Shown here: in pieces, positions 8,272 through 16,517 of the stretch
How positions within the stretch are numbered: position 1 is the first letter of the stretch
How the letters are laid out: each line of letters opens with the position of its first letter
NCBI GenBank assembly: GCA_036275295.1
Contig: DASUEB010000095.1
Span: 7,182-71,181 of the forward strand
From: DASUEB01 sp036275295
GTDB taxonomy: Bacteria > Bacteroidota > Bacteroidia > Flavobacteriales_D > Luteibaculaceae
DNA length: 64,000 nucleotides
Reading direction: 5' to 3'
The notes under the pieces: generated by a model
Databases searched by the model: none
What the model saw: only the letters and a program-made list of their open reading frames with translations
What the model was told of the DNA's origin: nothing
Made by a program: the position numbers and the translations under genes

Positions 8272-9711
8272 TGGTAAACTAATCCACTCGTTGTAAGGCA
8301 GGTGGGGTTTTTGTTTGATGTGCTGAATGATCCATTGGAATTCTTGGTACGAATCCGTTTCTATCCAAATACACCGAGAACCGCCGACCATGGTCAGTAG
8401 GCAGTATCCGCCACCTGCGGGACTCTTGCGCAACATTGGCAACAAGCCATCGAAGTATTTTATTTGCCTTAGCGCTTTGTTTCGCCCAATTTGGTGAGCC
8501 CATATAATGGTGGTCTCCAGCTCACGACTGGGCGTAGGTTTTATCAATCGATCTGATACGGTGGTCCATCTGAGGGAAATCGGATCGAAGTTCTCTCGAA
8601 TTAGGTTCCGAGCAGCAGAAGTTTCCTGCAATTCTCCCAAAACGACCAAGTGAACGGCAGAGAACAAGTGCGATGGTACCTGATTTGCCAAGGGAAATTC
8701 GCGTTGGTAAGCCTCTTGGGCCAATGCGATAAACGCGGAATCGATTATAACTTGTTCCTGTATGTAGCGTTTAACGTGTGGATACAGCGCTTTAGATAAA
8801 CGATCTATTTCCGGATCGTTGTACCACCGGTCGGATGGAATCTTACCCGTTAAAATGTAAGAAAGGTACCCATTGGCAGATGCGGTGGCCAGGGCTTCAT
8901 CCATCAGCGGGTAGACACTCACTTGCCCTTTGCGCGGCACTGTACTAAACCACTGTTCCAATCGGTGTTGAAAGGGACTGGGCTGTTCACGGAAAAGCAA
9001 ATGTCCCAATTCATGGACTACTTGAGCGCAAACTTTGGCGTATTGTGTTTCACCCTGCAGAACCTCACAATCGATTGTGCTTCCGTAAGCGTGCCCCATG
9101 GAGTGCCCATCAGATCCCGGAAGGGGAACCAAGCATACTTTTACCACTTGGGATGCGGGCCATGCAGTGCCATAGAACCATGCCAAACGATCGGTGAAAA
9201 ACGACAACCCACGCGATCGGGCAAATAAATCAAGTTCATCCCTGAAATGTTGCATGTGTGGGAGTCGCTCATTCCAGATCCATTCACTATAAAGCGGATC
9301 AAAATATTCCAATACCTCAAACAACTCCGACACCATTTGTGCGGGCATGTGGTTGCCCATTCGCTGCCTCAGATCAACGAGGGATGTGCATCCCGCGGCC
9401 TGAGCCATCAAAATATCTTTCAGCGATCGGGTTTGAAAGCGCGATGATGGATATCCTGCAAAGTTGTATGCAACCTGCAACGGAAGCGCACGAAAACGGG
9501 CGATGTATTGTCTGGAGACGGCATTGTCGATTTTACTTTCGCGAAAAGCAGAAATGAGGTTCCCTGAGGCTTGTTCCGGATCGCTGATCGACCCGATGAA
9601 ATGAAGTAGGGCATAGGGTTTACTGAAGGTAAACTCCAAGGGTACCGACCAACACGATAACCGGCACGTCAATAGCAAAACCAAAGCTATCACCCTGTAT
9701 TTCATACCCAT
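8227..9711 (-). CDS. Secreted protein with HExxH zinc-protease-like motif
   Basis: A 494-residue protein with an N-terminal export signal (residues 1-22, possibly a lipoprotein at Cys20). HELGH lies at 233-237 and a candidate third ligand, Glu272 in MDEALATAS, about 35 residues later. This HExxH...E arrangement resembles gluzincin-type metallopeptidases, but I do not recognise a named family. Position and signal suggest an extracytoplasmic protein. It starts 36 bases after the trmN6 stop and may be the last gene of the rpsP-rimM-trmN6 operon. Its 3' end overlaps the saccharopine-dehydrogenase-like gene tail to tail by 45 bases. Confidence 0.75.
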   Translation of the reverse strand: MGMKYRVIALVLLLTCRLSCWSVPLEFTFSKPYALLHFIGSISDPEQASGNLISAFRESKIDNAVSRQYIARFRALPLQVAYNFAGYPSSRFQTRSLKDILMAQAAGCTSLVDLRQRMGNHMPAQMVSELFEVLEYFDPLYSEWIWNERLPHMQHFRDELDLFARSRGLSFFTDRLAWFYGTAWPASQVVKVCLVPLPGSDGHSMGHAYGSTIDCEVLQGETQYAKVCAQVVHELGHLLFREQPSPFQHRLEQWFSTVPRKGQVSVYPLMDEALATASANGYLSYILTGKIPSDRWYNDPEIDRLSKALYPHVKRYIQEQVIIDSAFIALAQEAYQREFPLANQVPSHLFSAVHLVVLGELQETSAARNLIRENFDPISLRWTTVSDRLIKPTPSRELETTIIWAHQIGRNKALRQIKYFDGLLPMLRKSPAGGGYCLLTMVGGSRCIWIETDSYQEFQWIIQHIKQKPHLPYNEWISLPSSKQSLLKRNTVMS

Positions 9712-9747
9712 AAGATACGAAATTGGAATGAAATAAGCCGAAAAATA

Positions 9748-10449
9748 CTACAAGTGCAAGTAAAAATCCTTTACTAAGCTTTTAAACTCATCCGTGTAGT
9801 GGTGTCTGCTGTTCTCGATAATCAACTGCTGATGTAACGTCTCTGATTTTAAAAGGCTCCATTCATGCAAGTCTCGGTGCGGCTCTTTCAACGGGGTGGA
9901 GCATACACGCGTTAAACGTTGGAGATGCCAATCTAGACCCTCATCAACCCTCGGGTTACCTGGGTGGGAAGTCGGATAGATCAGGGCCAATCGTCCATTT
10001 GGATTCAAATGTTGCCTGCTGAAGTAAAAAATATCATTTAGATCCAGAGAATCATTCAGCCGGGCTGTGTTGCGGGCCTCATTGGTTGAGCGAAAATGAG
10101 GGGCAAAAAAGGGCGGATTGCTTACAATAAGATCGTATGAAGTATCGGGAATAAATTCCTGAAGTCGATTGTGAAAGGCGCGCAAGCCCGTAAACCCCGA
10201 AAGACGGAAGTTTAATTCACTCTGCTGGAAGGCCTTGTAATCGGCGTCGATGGCATCAATTTGTGCCAGAGGATATCGCTGGGCGAGCATAAGGGAGATG
10301 AGCCCAGAACCGGAGCCAATGTCCAGAATCCGGTAGGGCTGAGGATGAGAAGCCCAAGCACCAAGTAATACCCCATCTGTACCCACTTTCATGGCGCACA
10401 AATCTTGATGTACTATAAATTGTTTGAATTGAAAAAAAGAGTTCGGCAA
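9748..10449 (-). CDS. trmN6: tRNA1(Val) (adenine(37)-N6)-methyltransferase
   Basis: A 233-residue SAM-dependent methyltransferase of the YfiC/TrmN6 family, which modifies A37 of tRNA-Val. The SAM-binding loop is ILDIGSGSGLISLML (near 41-55), the acidic motif IDAIDAD follows, and the adenine N6 signature NPPFF is near 120. The N-terminal VGTDGVLLGAW is family typical. It follows rimM by 6 bases in the rpsP-rimM group. Confidence 0.9.
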   Translation of the reverse strand: MPNSFFQFKQFIVHQDLCAMKVGTDGVLLGAWASHPQPYRILDIGSGSGLISLMLAQRYPLAQIDAIDADYKAFQQSELNFRLSGFTGLRAFHNRLQEFIPDTSYDLIVSNPPFFAPHFRSTNEARNTARLNDSLDLNDIFYFSRQHLNPNGRLALIYPTSHPGNPRVDEGLDWHLQRLTRVCSTPLKEPHRDLHEWSLLKSETLHQQLIIENSRHHYTDEFKSLVKDFYLHL

Positions 10450-10455
10450 GGAGTC

Positions 10456-11010
10456 TCAGTCTTCGTCCCTTTGGTGTTTGTCGGTAGTGAATACGTCAAT
10501 CAATCCCTCAGGGGCCATGGTGAAAATGGTGCGCTGCTGGCGATCTACCCGAACGATGACCTCGTCGGTAATAGGCAAAAGCAGCTCTTTGCCGTTGAAA
10601 TCAACCTGCAGGAGGTTGTTATTTGGATATTCTAATACCCCAGTAACTCGCCCTATGGATCCCGCGCGTTGATCAACGACGTAGAAACCCGGAACTTCGT
10701 GGAAGTAAAATTGAGTTTCGCTCAATTGAGGCAGCACCTCAAGAGGCAAATAAAGTTCTTTGTTGACCATGGTTTTGGCCTCTTGCTCGGTAGATATCCC
10801 CTCGAACTTCACCACCATTTGTTTGCCCGTTTTAGGGCTGGTAGATTCAATAAAAAATGGAACCAGTGAATTGTTGATATCAACAAAAACTGATTCCATT
10901 TCATAATAAAATTCGGGGCGATCTACGTCGAGATACACAACAACATTTCCTTTGATACCGTGGGGTTTGGTGATTAATCCCAGATAGAAACACTGCTGTT
11001 TAGCGAACAT
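10456..11010 (-). CDS. rimM: Ribosome maturation factor RimM
   Basis: A 184-residue 30S assembly factor that acts on the 3' head domain of 16S rRNA and binds S19. The N-terminal beta-barrel starts CFYLGLITKPHGIKGNVVVYL; the C-terminal PRC-barrel includes VPGFYVVDQ and LLLPITDEVI. It lies 2 bases after rpsP, the usual neighbour. trmD, which often follows, is replaced here by trmN6. Confidence 0.95.
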   Translation of the reverse strand: MFAKQQCFYLGLITKPHGIKGNVVVYLDVDRPEFYYEMESVFVDINNSLVPFFIESTSPKTGKQMVVKFEGISTEQEAKTMVNKELYLPLEVLPQLSETQFYFHEVPGFYVVDQRAGSIGRVTGVLEYPNNNLLQVDFNGKELLLPITDEVIVRVDRQQRTIFTMAPEGLIDVFTTDKHQRDED

Positions 11011-11012
11011 GC

Positions 11013-11558
11013 TTATTCGGCAGCTGTTTCTTCGGTAGTATCGGCAGCGGCTTCTGTAACTTCAGGAGCTTCTTCTACTGCTGGAGCTTCTTCAACAACA
11101 GGTGTGTTTTTAGCAGCAATAGCCTCTGCTTTTTTCTTGTTGTACTCTATCTCGGCCGCAAGGCGTTCTTGATAGGCATTGGTTTTAGCACTGGCAAGTT
11201 TGTTGCGTTTGCCGTCAATTTTTTCTTGCTTGCTCTGAAGCCATGTTGCGAATTTGGCATCGGCTTGCTCTTGAGTTAACGCACCTTTTGCAACACCTTT
11301 TAATAAGTGGTTGCGGTACAATACTCCTTTGTAAGAAAGGATAGCTTTAACCGTTTCAGTGGGTTGAGCACCATCGCGAAGCCATTTGATCGACTTGTCT
11401 AGGTCAAGATCGATGGTTGCGGGATTGGTGTTAGGGTTGTAAGAACCCACGCGCTCAATGAATTTACCATCACGTGGCGCACGCGCGTCTGCAGCAACAA
11501 TGTGATAGAAGGGAGCCCCTTTTTTACCGTGTCTCTGCAGTCTAAGTTTTACTGGCAT
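11013..11558 (-). CDS. rpsP: 30S ribosomal protein S16 with long acidic tail
   Basis: The first ~80 residues are S16 (MPVKLRLQRHGKKGAPFYHI, later DARAPRDGKFIERVGSYNP). The remaining ~100 residues form a charged helix and an Ala/Glu-rich tail (EEAPAVEEAP pattern), giving 181 residues compared with ~82 in E. coli; such extensions are usual in Bacteroidota. It is first gene of rpsP-rimM-trmN6, with a -7 box at 11598-11605. Confidence 0.97.
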   Translation of the reverse strand: MPVKLRLQRHGKKGAPFYHIVAADARAPRDGKFIERVGSYNPNTNPATIDLDLDKSIKWLRDGAQPTETVKAILSYKGVLYRNHLLKGVAKGALTQEQADAKFATWLQSKQEKIDGKRNKLASAKTNAYQERLAAEIEYNKKKAEAIAAKNTPVVEEAPAVEEAPEVTEAAADTTEETAAE

Positions 11559-11597
11559 GATTGTTTAAAATTAAAGGTTTATGCGAGTTTGAGGGCG

Positions 11598-11605
11598 CAA
11601 AGGTA
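11598..11605 (-). promoter_or_regulatory. -7 promoter box TACCTTTG before rpsP
   Basis: TACCTTTG on the minus strand, followed by GCGCCC, ends 39 bases before the rpsP ATG. It faces away from the bshB1 box 70 bases further on, forming a divergent promoter pair. No TTG is found at -33 spacing. Confidence 0.6.
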
Positions 11606-11675
11606 ATTATATTTTTTAATATCCCGACATTTTCCAATTTTAACCTCCGTTGAGATTGAAATAAAGCGGTCTGAT

Positions 11676-11683
11676 TACCTTTG
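11676..11683 (+). promoter_or_regulatory. -7 promoter box TACCTTTG before bshB1
   Basis: TACCTTTG lies 18 bases before the bshB1 ATG. TTG trinucleotides at 11650-11652 and 11656-11658 give spacings of 23 and 17, on either side of the usual ~19-21. The box supports the ATG at 11702, since an upstream in-frame start at 11681 would lie inside it. Confidence 0.55.
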
Positions 11684-11701
11684 TGGCCTTATATTTCGGA
11701 A

Positions 11702-12418
11702 ATGAAACTAGATGTATTGGTATTCGGCGCTCATCCCGACGATGCGGAACTGGGTTGTGGAGGAACGATTATTTCCATGATTGAATCGGGTAAAAAGGTG
11801 GGAATTATTGATCTTACCCAGGGGGAATTGGGCAGTAAGGGCGATGCCGAAACCCGAGAACGCGAAAGCCATCGGGCCAATGAGATCATGGGTGTCATTA
11901 TTCGGGAAAACCTGCTCATGTCTGACGGTTTTTTCAGCCACAATATGCAAAATTCACTCAAGATCATTGAGACCATTCGGAAATATAAACCCGACTTAAT
12001 ACTCACCAATGCACCGAGCGATCGACACCCCGATCACGGACGCGCTTGCAAAATGGTTACCGAAGCCTGCTTTTTAAGCGGACTGGTCAAAATTGAGACC
12101 CAAATCAAAGGCAAGTGGCAAGAGAAATGGAGACCCAAGCTCGTATTTCATTACATTCAAGATCGGTACTTAAAACCCGATTTTGTTTTTGATATTACCC
12201 CGTACTTTGACAAGAAAATGGAGGCCATCGCAGCCTACAGCACCCAGTTTTTTAATCCCGACGACAAAACGGATCCAACGCCTATTTCGACAAAGGAATT
12301 TTGGGACTTTTTAGCGGCCAGAGCCCGCGAATTTGGTAGATCAGGAGGAGTAGAGTTCGCCGAAGGTTTTATTGCCGAACGCACTTTAGCTGTGAATCAT
12401 TTTGGTGCTTTTCTCTGA
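11702..12418 (+). CDS. bshB1: Bacillithiol biosynthesis deacetylase BshB1
   Basis: A 238-residue PIG-L family zinc deacetylase that removes the acetyl group from GlcNAc-malate in bacillithiol synthesis. The zinc motif GAHPDDAELGCGG lies at residues 8-20; later motifs are the HPDHG near 112 and HYIQDRYLKPDFVFDI. The start at MKLDVLVFGAHPDD is chosen because the promoter box covers the longer alternative. Its 3' end overlaps the convergent flippase gene by 33 bases. Confidence 0.93.
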   Translation: MKLDVLVFGAHPDDAELGCGGTIISMIESGKKVGIIDLTQGELGSKGDAETRERESHRANEIMGVIIRENLLMSDGFFSHNMQNSLKIIETIRKYKPDLILTNAPSDRHPDHGRACKMVTEACFLSGLVKIETQIKGKWQEKWRPKLVFHYIQDRYLKPDFVFDITPYFDKKMEAIAAYSTQFFNPDDKTDPTPISTKEFWDFLAARAREFGRSGGVEFAEGFIAERTLAVNHFGAFL

Positions 12419-13576
12419 GTAGAAAGTAATCCAAAGCACCACAGCGACCACCCCGAATCCAAGCCCCGAGGCCCAGCAGGCGCCCCAAATACCCATGCGC
12501 GGTATCAACAACCAACTCATCCCCGCTACCAAAACCAATCCCAGTGCCGAGGTGAGTGTATTGACATGGTTTTTTCCGGTGCCGGAAAAATAATGGGCTA
12601 CCTGATTACCAGCTGCCATTCCTATGGCTCCGGGAATCAATGCTGCAAAAATGTCGCTAATTCCTTTGAAATCTGATCCAAATACTCGAAGTAACCAATT
12701 CTCCGGTATCAAATAAACCAAGGCACAAGCCAAGGCTGTAAACGCGACGCTCTCCCAAGTTTTTGTTTTTGTTCGGACCCTGATGTCTTTATGCATCCCG
12801 GTATTGGCCGTTTCACTCAAATGCTGTGTTGCGTAGCTCCGGGAAATAAGCCAAATGGCTTCAATAAGCATCATGGCATTGGCAAAGATTCCGAGTGATT
12901 CATTTCCGATGTACGTGGCGATTAACAGATAGTGAACCCTGTATTTTAACGCCTGTAACAGATTGGCAAGTTGAATGTATCCCCCGTGTTTGATCAGGTT
13001 TCGATATTGGGGCTCGCCGCTGTGAATACTCGTAAATTTAACAATATAAAATGAATATAATGAGGTTATTGCATTTGACAAGATAAAGCAATAGATGAAT
13101 GTATTCATGTCAGATTTTAAACCGAGGTAATAGGCCGAAATGAGGGCCCAGAGCAAGCTAAGCGGTTGTATGATGGCGATTTGATTGTAATCTTTGATTT
13201 GGGACAGTCCTAGACATGCATTGGCCTTTGCATTCCAAATTCCAGCAAGTAAACCGGTAAGCACCAGACTAACCAGTTGAAAGGAAGATACGGGAAAAAC
13301 GAAAAGCAATGCGGCTGAAAAAAGCGCACCCACTGCTGAGAGAGCGACCGATTGAATGAGAAGTCTGTTTACATCGAATCGAGAAGCCAAATAGACCAGC
13401 GAGGCGGAACCAACTTGGCAGACAATGCTCACCAGCGAAAAAACGAATACGTACATCGCTTGTTCTCCTCGTCCAGCGGCATTCATCGTGGCTGAAATCC
13501 AAACTGCCGCGGCAAGACCCGCAGCGGCTCCGCCCAGCTTATAGAAAAGGGTCGACCAAGGCATGTTCTTTACCAT
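12386..13576 (-). CDS. Polysaccharide flippase-like multi-spanning membrane protein
   Basis: A 396-residue protein with around ten to twelve hydrophobic spans, resembling Wzx/MATE-type oligosaccharide flippases, which move lipid-linked glycans across the inner membrane. It is the last gene of a three-gene glycan cluster: glycosyltransferase, formyltransferase fusion, flippase. The ATG at 13576 overlaps the upstream stop by 7 bases, indicating translational coupling; a TTG two codons upstream is less likely. The 3' end overlaps bshB1. The family assignment rests on topology and context more than on sharp motifs. Confidence 0.75.
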   Translation of the reverse strand: MVKNMPWSTLFYKLGGAAAGLAAAVWISATMNAAGRGEQAMYVFVFSLVSIVCQVGSASLVYLASRFDVNRLLIQSVALSAVGALFSAALLFVFPVSSFQLVSLVLTGLLAGIWNAKANACLGLSQIKDYNQIAIIQPLSLLWALISAYYLGLKSDMNTFIYCFILSNAITSLYSFYIVKFTSIHSGEPQYRNLIKHGGYIQLANLLQALKYRVHYLLIATYIGNESLGIFANAMMLIEAIWLISRSYATQHLSETANTGMHKDIRVRTKTKTWESVAFTALACALVYLIPENWLLRVFGSDFKGISDIFAALIPGAIGMAAGNQVAHYFSGTGKNHVNTLTSALGLVLVAGMSWLLIPRMGIWGACWASGLGFGVVAVVLWITFYSEKSTKMIHS

Positions 13577-15144
13577 TTCCAAACGTGTTTCTTGGCATCA
13601 ATAACGGCGTAATCACCCAAAAAATTGAAGGTGTGAAGTCCCTCAGAATGCGACCAGTGTCTCTGGGGTTTGAGATTTTGAATGTGCCGTTCCTCGTATT
13701 CAGTCGGAGAAAGCCGTATCACCTCCATGAATGAAACAAAGGCCCCGTAGGTTTCTACCCCGTTTTGAGCGGGTCGAATCCATCGATTGTTTTTCATGAA
13801 CAGGTTGCCGGCATTGCGCGCATAGGCGGGGTGCTGCACAACCGGATTGCCGGGGTGGGCGGTATATGGACCATTCCAATCGTTGGCGAAATAGAGATAG
13901 AGTGCATCGGTGTTGCCCAATTTCTTGCTTCCTAAGAGCCAGTAATAAACGCCATCGCGATGCATGACGGTATCAAAAAGAGGTTCTTCCAACAGAGTTA
14001 CTGGCTGGGCAATCTCATCTAACCCGTGTATGATCCGAGCCTCAACGCGATGCTCCCCCGAACTTTCCGCAATCAGAATAACGCGTTTATCCTCAGTAAA
14101 TACCGCGGGGAAACTTAAGTGCTTCCTATCGGCCAAAATTTCAGTGGGTGTGCCTGTGCTACCGGTTGCGGGATCCATAGCTACAATCTTCGCCGAACGT
14201 GTTCGGTAGGAGTATTCTTCAGCCAATACGCTTAGTCCTTTGGCACCCGCAAAAAGGAAGGGATCGGCGAGATATTTATCGGAGTCTTTTGATTGTAACC
14301 AATGGATTTCATCAATTCTAGGCTCTACACCTTGCCAGTCTAATTTGCCGAATCCAATGGACCAGTATTCTCGTTTGAATCTCTTCTCAACCATCAGCCT
14401 AATCCGACTCATCCACATGTTCCCAAGAAAACTGATAAGTGGCAGTGTGCCGGGGAAAGAATAGAAAATGCCTTTTCGACCGGGACTTTCTAGGGTAATT
14501 TTTGAATCTACCGAGCGGAGATAAGCATTTTTTAAGCCAACCTCGGAAGCGCGCAAGAGGTTATCCCATTGTTCACCGTAGTGATGAAAGGTGGTCTTTA
14601 CATAGCCCTTGTAAAGCACCTTTCCCATATCCAGTTGAGGAGTCAATTGTTGAACCATAAAACCCGTCAGCGGATCATTATTTTTCATTTCCCAAAACCC
14701 GGGCGGTCCCCCGCGGTAAAATTCCGGATCGCCGTGGTGATACGACCAAATACCCAGTCGGCTAGACTGAAGAATTTCCCCGTCCAGAATACCCATCCCA
14801 AAGCGAATCATCACGTCGAGATCCAAATCTTTTATCCGCCGCAAATCTTCTTCGCTGAGGCGATTGCGTTTGTCTGAATGAAAAAGATTTACTCGAAGGA
14901 CAGTTTGATTGGCCGTAAACGCTGGAAAATCGGTCTTTTCTTGACTTTTAATTCGCAAAAAACGGTTTCGATAGAATCGATAAAGCAGGGGAGAGGAATC
15001 GCTAAAGGCGATGGAGTTTTTGGGTAAGATAATGTACAGCGCTGAAAAGTCGGCAACTTGCTGCAATTCAAGCAGCGCATTGATTTGCCACCGCTGTAAT
15101 TTGAGCTCATCGACTAGGATGCCAATTTTAATTTTGCTTTTCAT
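13570..15144 (-). CDS. Formyltransferase domain fused to a beta-propeller (GINT1_N/GH43-like) domain
   Basis: A 524-residue protein. Residues ~75-190 resemble a formyltransferase N-terminal domain: SYHHGDPEFYRGGPPGFWE and later TPQLDMGKVLY, keeping the His and Asp of the catalytic trio, but with Ser where the usual Asn stands. Residues ~260-520 look like a five-bladed propeller as found in the N-terminal domain of plant glucosamine inositolphosphorylceramide transferase 1 (KYLADPFLF, FPAVF, EPLFDTV, GPYTAHPGNPV). The start at MKSKIKIGIL overlaps the glycosyltransferase stop by one base (TGATG). The likely role is modification of a glycan or glycolipid; the reaction is not established. Confidence 0.72.
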   Translation of the reverse strand: MKSKIKIGILVDELKLQRWQINALLELQQVADFSALYIILPKNSIAFSDSSPLLYRFYRNRFLRIKSQEKTDFPAFTANQTVLRVNLFHSDKRNRLSEEDLRRIKDLDLDVMIRFGMGILDGEILQSSRLGIWSYHHGDPEFYRGGPPGFWEMKNNDPLTGFMVQQLTPQLDMGKVLYKGYVKTTFHHYGEQWDNLLRASEVGLKNAYLRSVDSKITLESPGRKGIFYSFPGTLPLISFLGNMWMSRIRLMVEKRFKREYWSIGFGKLDWQGVEPRIDEIHWLQSKDSDKYLADPFLFAGAKGLSVLAEEYSYRTRSAKIVAMDPATGSTGTPTEILADRKHLSFPAVFTEDKRVILIAESSGEHRVEARIIHGLDEIAQPVTLLEEPLFDTVMHRDGVYYWLLGSKKLGNTDALYLYFANDWNGPYTAHPGNPVVQHPAYARNAGNLFMKNNRWIRPAQNGVETYGAFVSFMEVIRLSPTEYEERHIQNLKPQRHWSHSEGLHTFNFLGDYAVIDAKKHVWKW

Positions 15145-16316
15145 CAGGCCGAATTCAAATTGGTTAATATCCACTGTTGCAGCTTATTAGAAATGGCTTC
15201 GATGGAAAAATTATCAATAACCCACTGGCGACCTTCTTCAGCGCCTTGCAAGAAGTCGTCTTGGTTCGCCATAAGTTGCTCAAAGGCAAGCACGAGCTGG
15301 TGTTCGTCGCCGTCGGCTACCAATAGGCCCCACGGTTTTTTAATGATCTCAGGCAGACCACCCACGTTTGAACCAACGACAGGTCTTCCACAGGAGAGGG
15401 CTTCGAGTACAACAATGCCCTGCGTCTCGTAGTGACTGAATATCACCAATGCGGTGCAGGATTGGTAGCATTGAACCAGTTCATCACCACTCAGTTCACC
15501 CTTAAATTCAACGTGATTGGGCGCCAAATCTAGTTCTTGTGCCATTCGTTTGGTGGTCTCAAAGTCGACGCCGGTTCCGACCATTACTAATTTCGAGTCT
15601 GGATATTTTGCCTGAAATTGCTTGAATGCGCGCAGCAATCCGGCATTGTTTTTCGCTTTTTCGTCGAAGCAACCCACATTTAAAAAAGTTAGGTAAGGGC
15701 GTTTGGCGTATGGTGTAATCGCAAAGCGTTGGTTATCAATTGCATTAGGGATAATGACGGATGTTGGGTGAGAGATTCCCAACTGCCCCATGCCGTTGAG
15801 TAACGCTTGGGTTACGGCAGCTAATGAATTGGAGCGCCGCACCAAAAACTGAAGTATTTTCTTTTTGATAGGACTTTGAAAAAAGGCGTGGTTGACCGGT
15901 AAATACCTCGACCAGTGCTCAAGCACGAAATACGGGATTCCAACAAAACATTTGCACAAAAAAGGCGCAACCAGCGTTCGACCACCCACTTGGACCAAGA
16001 ATGCCGTTGGCCACTTGTGCCGTTTGGCAACAAATACGATGAGTTGAAGGTGGCGAATTACATATCGAAACGGATTAATCAGCGGTCCCAATATTCCGGT
16101 TTTATTAACCAGGTAACTTCGATAAACGGGAATTCCGTCTTCCGTGCTCCATTCATCTGGTCTTGCAGTCGTACCTTGATGGAGGTAAATCACCACCACC
16201 TCAAAATGCCGTTGCAGGGCCTTATTGTGCTGAACCACAAAAAGTCCCAGCATTTGGTCCAGTGCGGTGGGATACCATCGCGGAAGAACAAAAAGTAAAG
16301 GCCGATTCTGATTCAT
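15144..16316 (-). CDS. Glycosyltransferase, GT4 family
   Basis: A 390-residue GT-B fold enzyme. The N-terminal half begins LFVLPRWYPTALDQMLG, typical of GT4 proteins. The C-terminal half has the nucleotide-sugar-binding E(x7)E region: HYETQGIVVLEALSCGRPVV followed by GSNVGGLPEII. It uses a nucleotide-activated sugar to extend a glycan in the cytoplasm. It is the first gene of the cluster with the formyltransferase fusion and the flippase. The donor sugar cannot be told. Confidence 0.88.
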   Translation of the reverse strand: MNQNRPLLFVLPRWYPTALDQMLGLFVVQHNKALQRHFEVVVIYLHQGTTARPDEWSTEDGIPVYRSYLVNKTGILGPLINPFRYVIRHLQLIVFVAKRHKWPTAFLVQVGGRTLVAPFLCKCFVGIPYFVLEHWSRYLPVNHAFFQSPIKKKILQFLVRRSNSLAAVTQALLNGMGQLGISHPTSVIIPNAIDNQRFAITPYAKRPYLTFLNVGCFDEKAKNNAGLLRAFKQFQAKYPDSKLVMVGTGVDFETTKRMAQELDLAPNHVEFKGELSGDELVQCYQSCTALVIFSHYETQGIVVLEALSCGRPVVGSNVGGLPEIIKKPWGLLVADGDEHQLVLAFEQLMANQDDFLQGAEEGRQWVIDNFSIEAISNKLQQWILTNLNSA

Positions 16317-16359
16317 GTTGGGTGGCTAAGTTACGTATTGAATAATTTTTTAGCACCTA

Positions 16360-16388
16360 TTGTAATAATGAGAAAACAACTATATTTG
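16360..16388 (+). promoter_or_regulatory. Promoter of tRNA-His: TTG-N18-TATATTTG
   Basis: TTG at 16360-16362 and TATATTTG at 16381-16388 have 18 bases between them, close to the Bacteroidota -33/-7 layout. GCCGCC follows the box, as at the tRNA-Arg gene. Confidence 0.75.
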
Positions 16389-16399
16389 CCGCCACAAAT

Positions 16400-16474
16400 G
16401 GTGGTCGTAGCTCAGCCGGTTAGAGCGTCGGATTGTGGTTCCGAAGGTCGTGGGTTCGAGCCCCATCTTCCACC
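16400..16474 (+). tRNA. tRNA-His (GTG anticodon)
   Basis: A cloverleaf with anticodon loop TTGTGGT and anticodon GTG. The extra 5' G (G-1, 16400) opposite the discriminator C (16474) is the hallmark of tRNA-His. The D arm GCTCAGCCGGTTAGAGC and T arm around GTGGGTTCGAGC are clear. The acceptor stem pairs as GGTGG/CCACC but shows T5-T68 and C6-T67 mismatches. CCA is not fully encoded. Confidence 0.93.
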
Positions 16475-16476
16475 CA

Positions 16477-16506
16477 AATAGCCCTCGAAAGAGGGCTATT
16501 TTGTTT
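16477..16506 (+). terminator. Rho-independent terminator after tRNA-His
   Basis: A perfect 10-bp stem (AATAGCCCTC with GAGGGCTATT, 16477-16486 and 16491-16500) with a GAAA tetraloop and TTGTTT following. Confidence 0.9.
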
Positions 16507-16517
16507 ATACCCAAATC

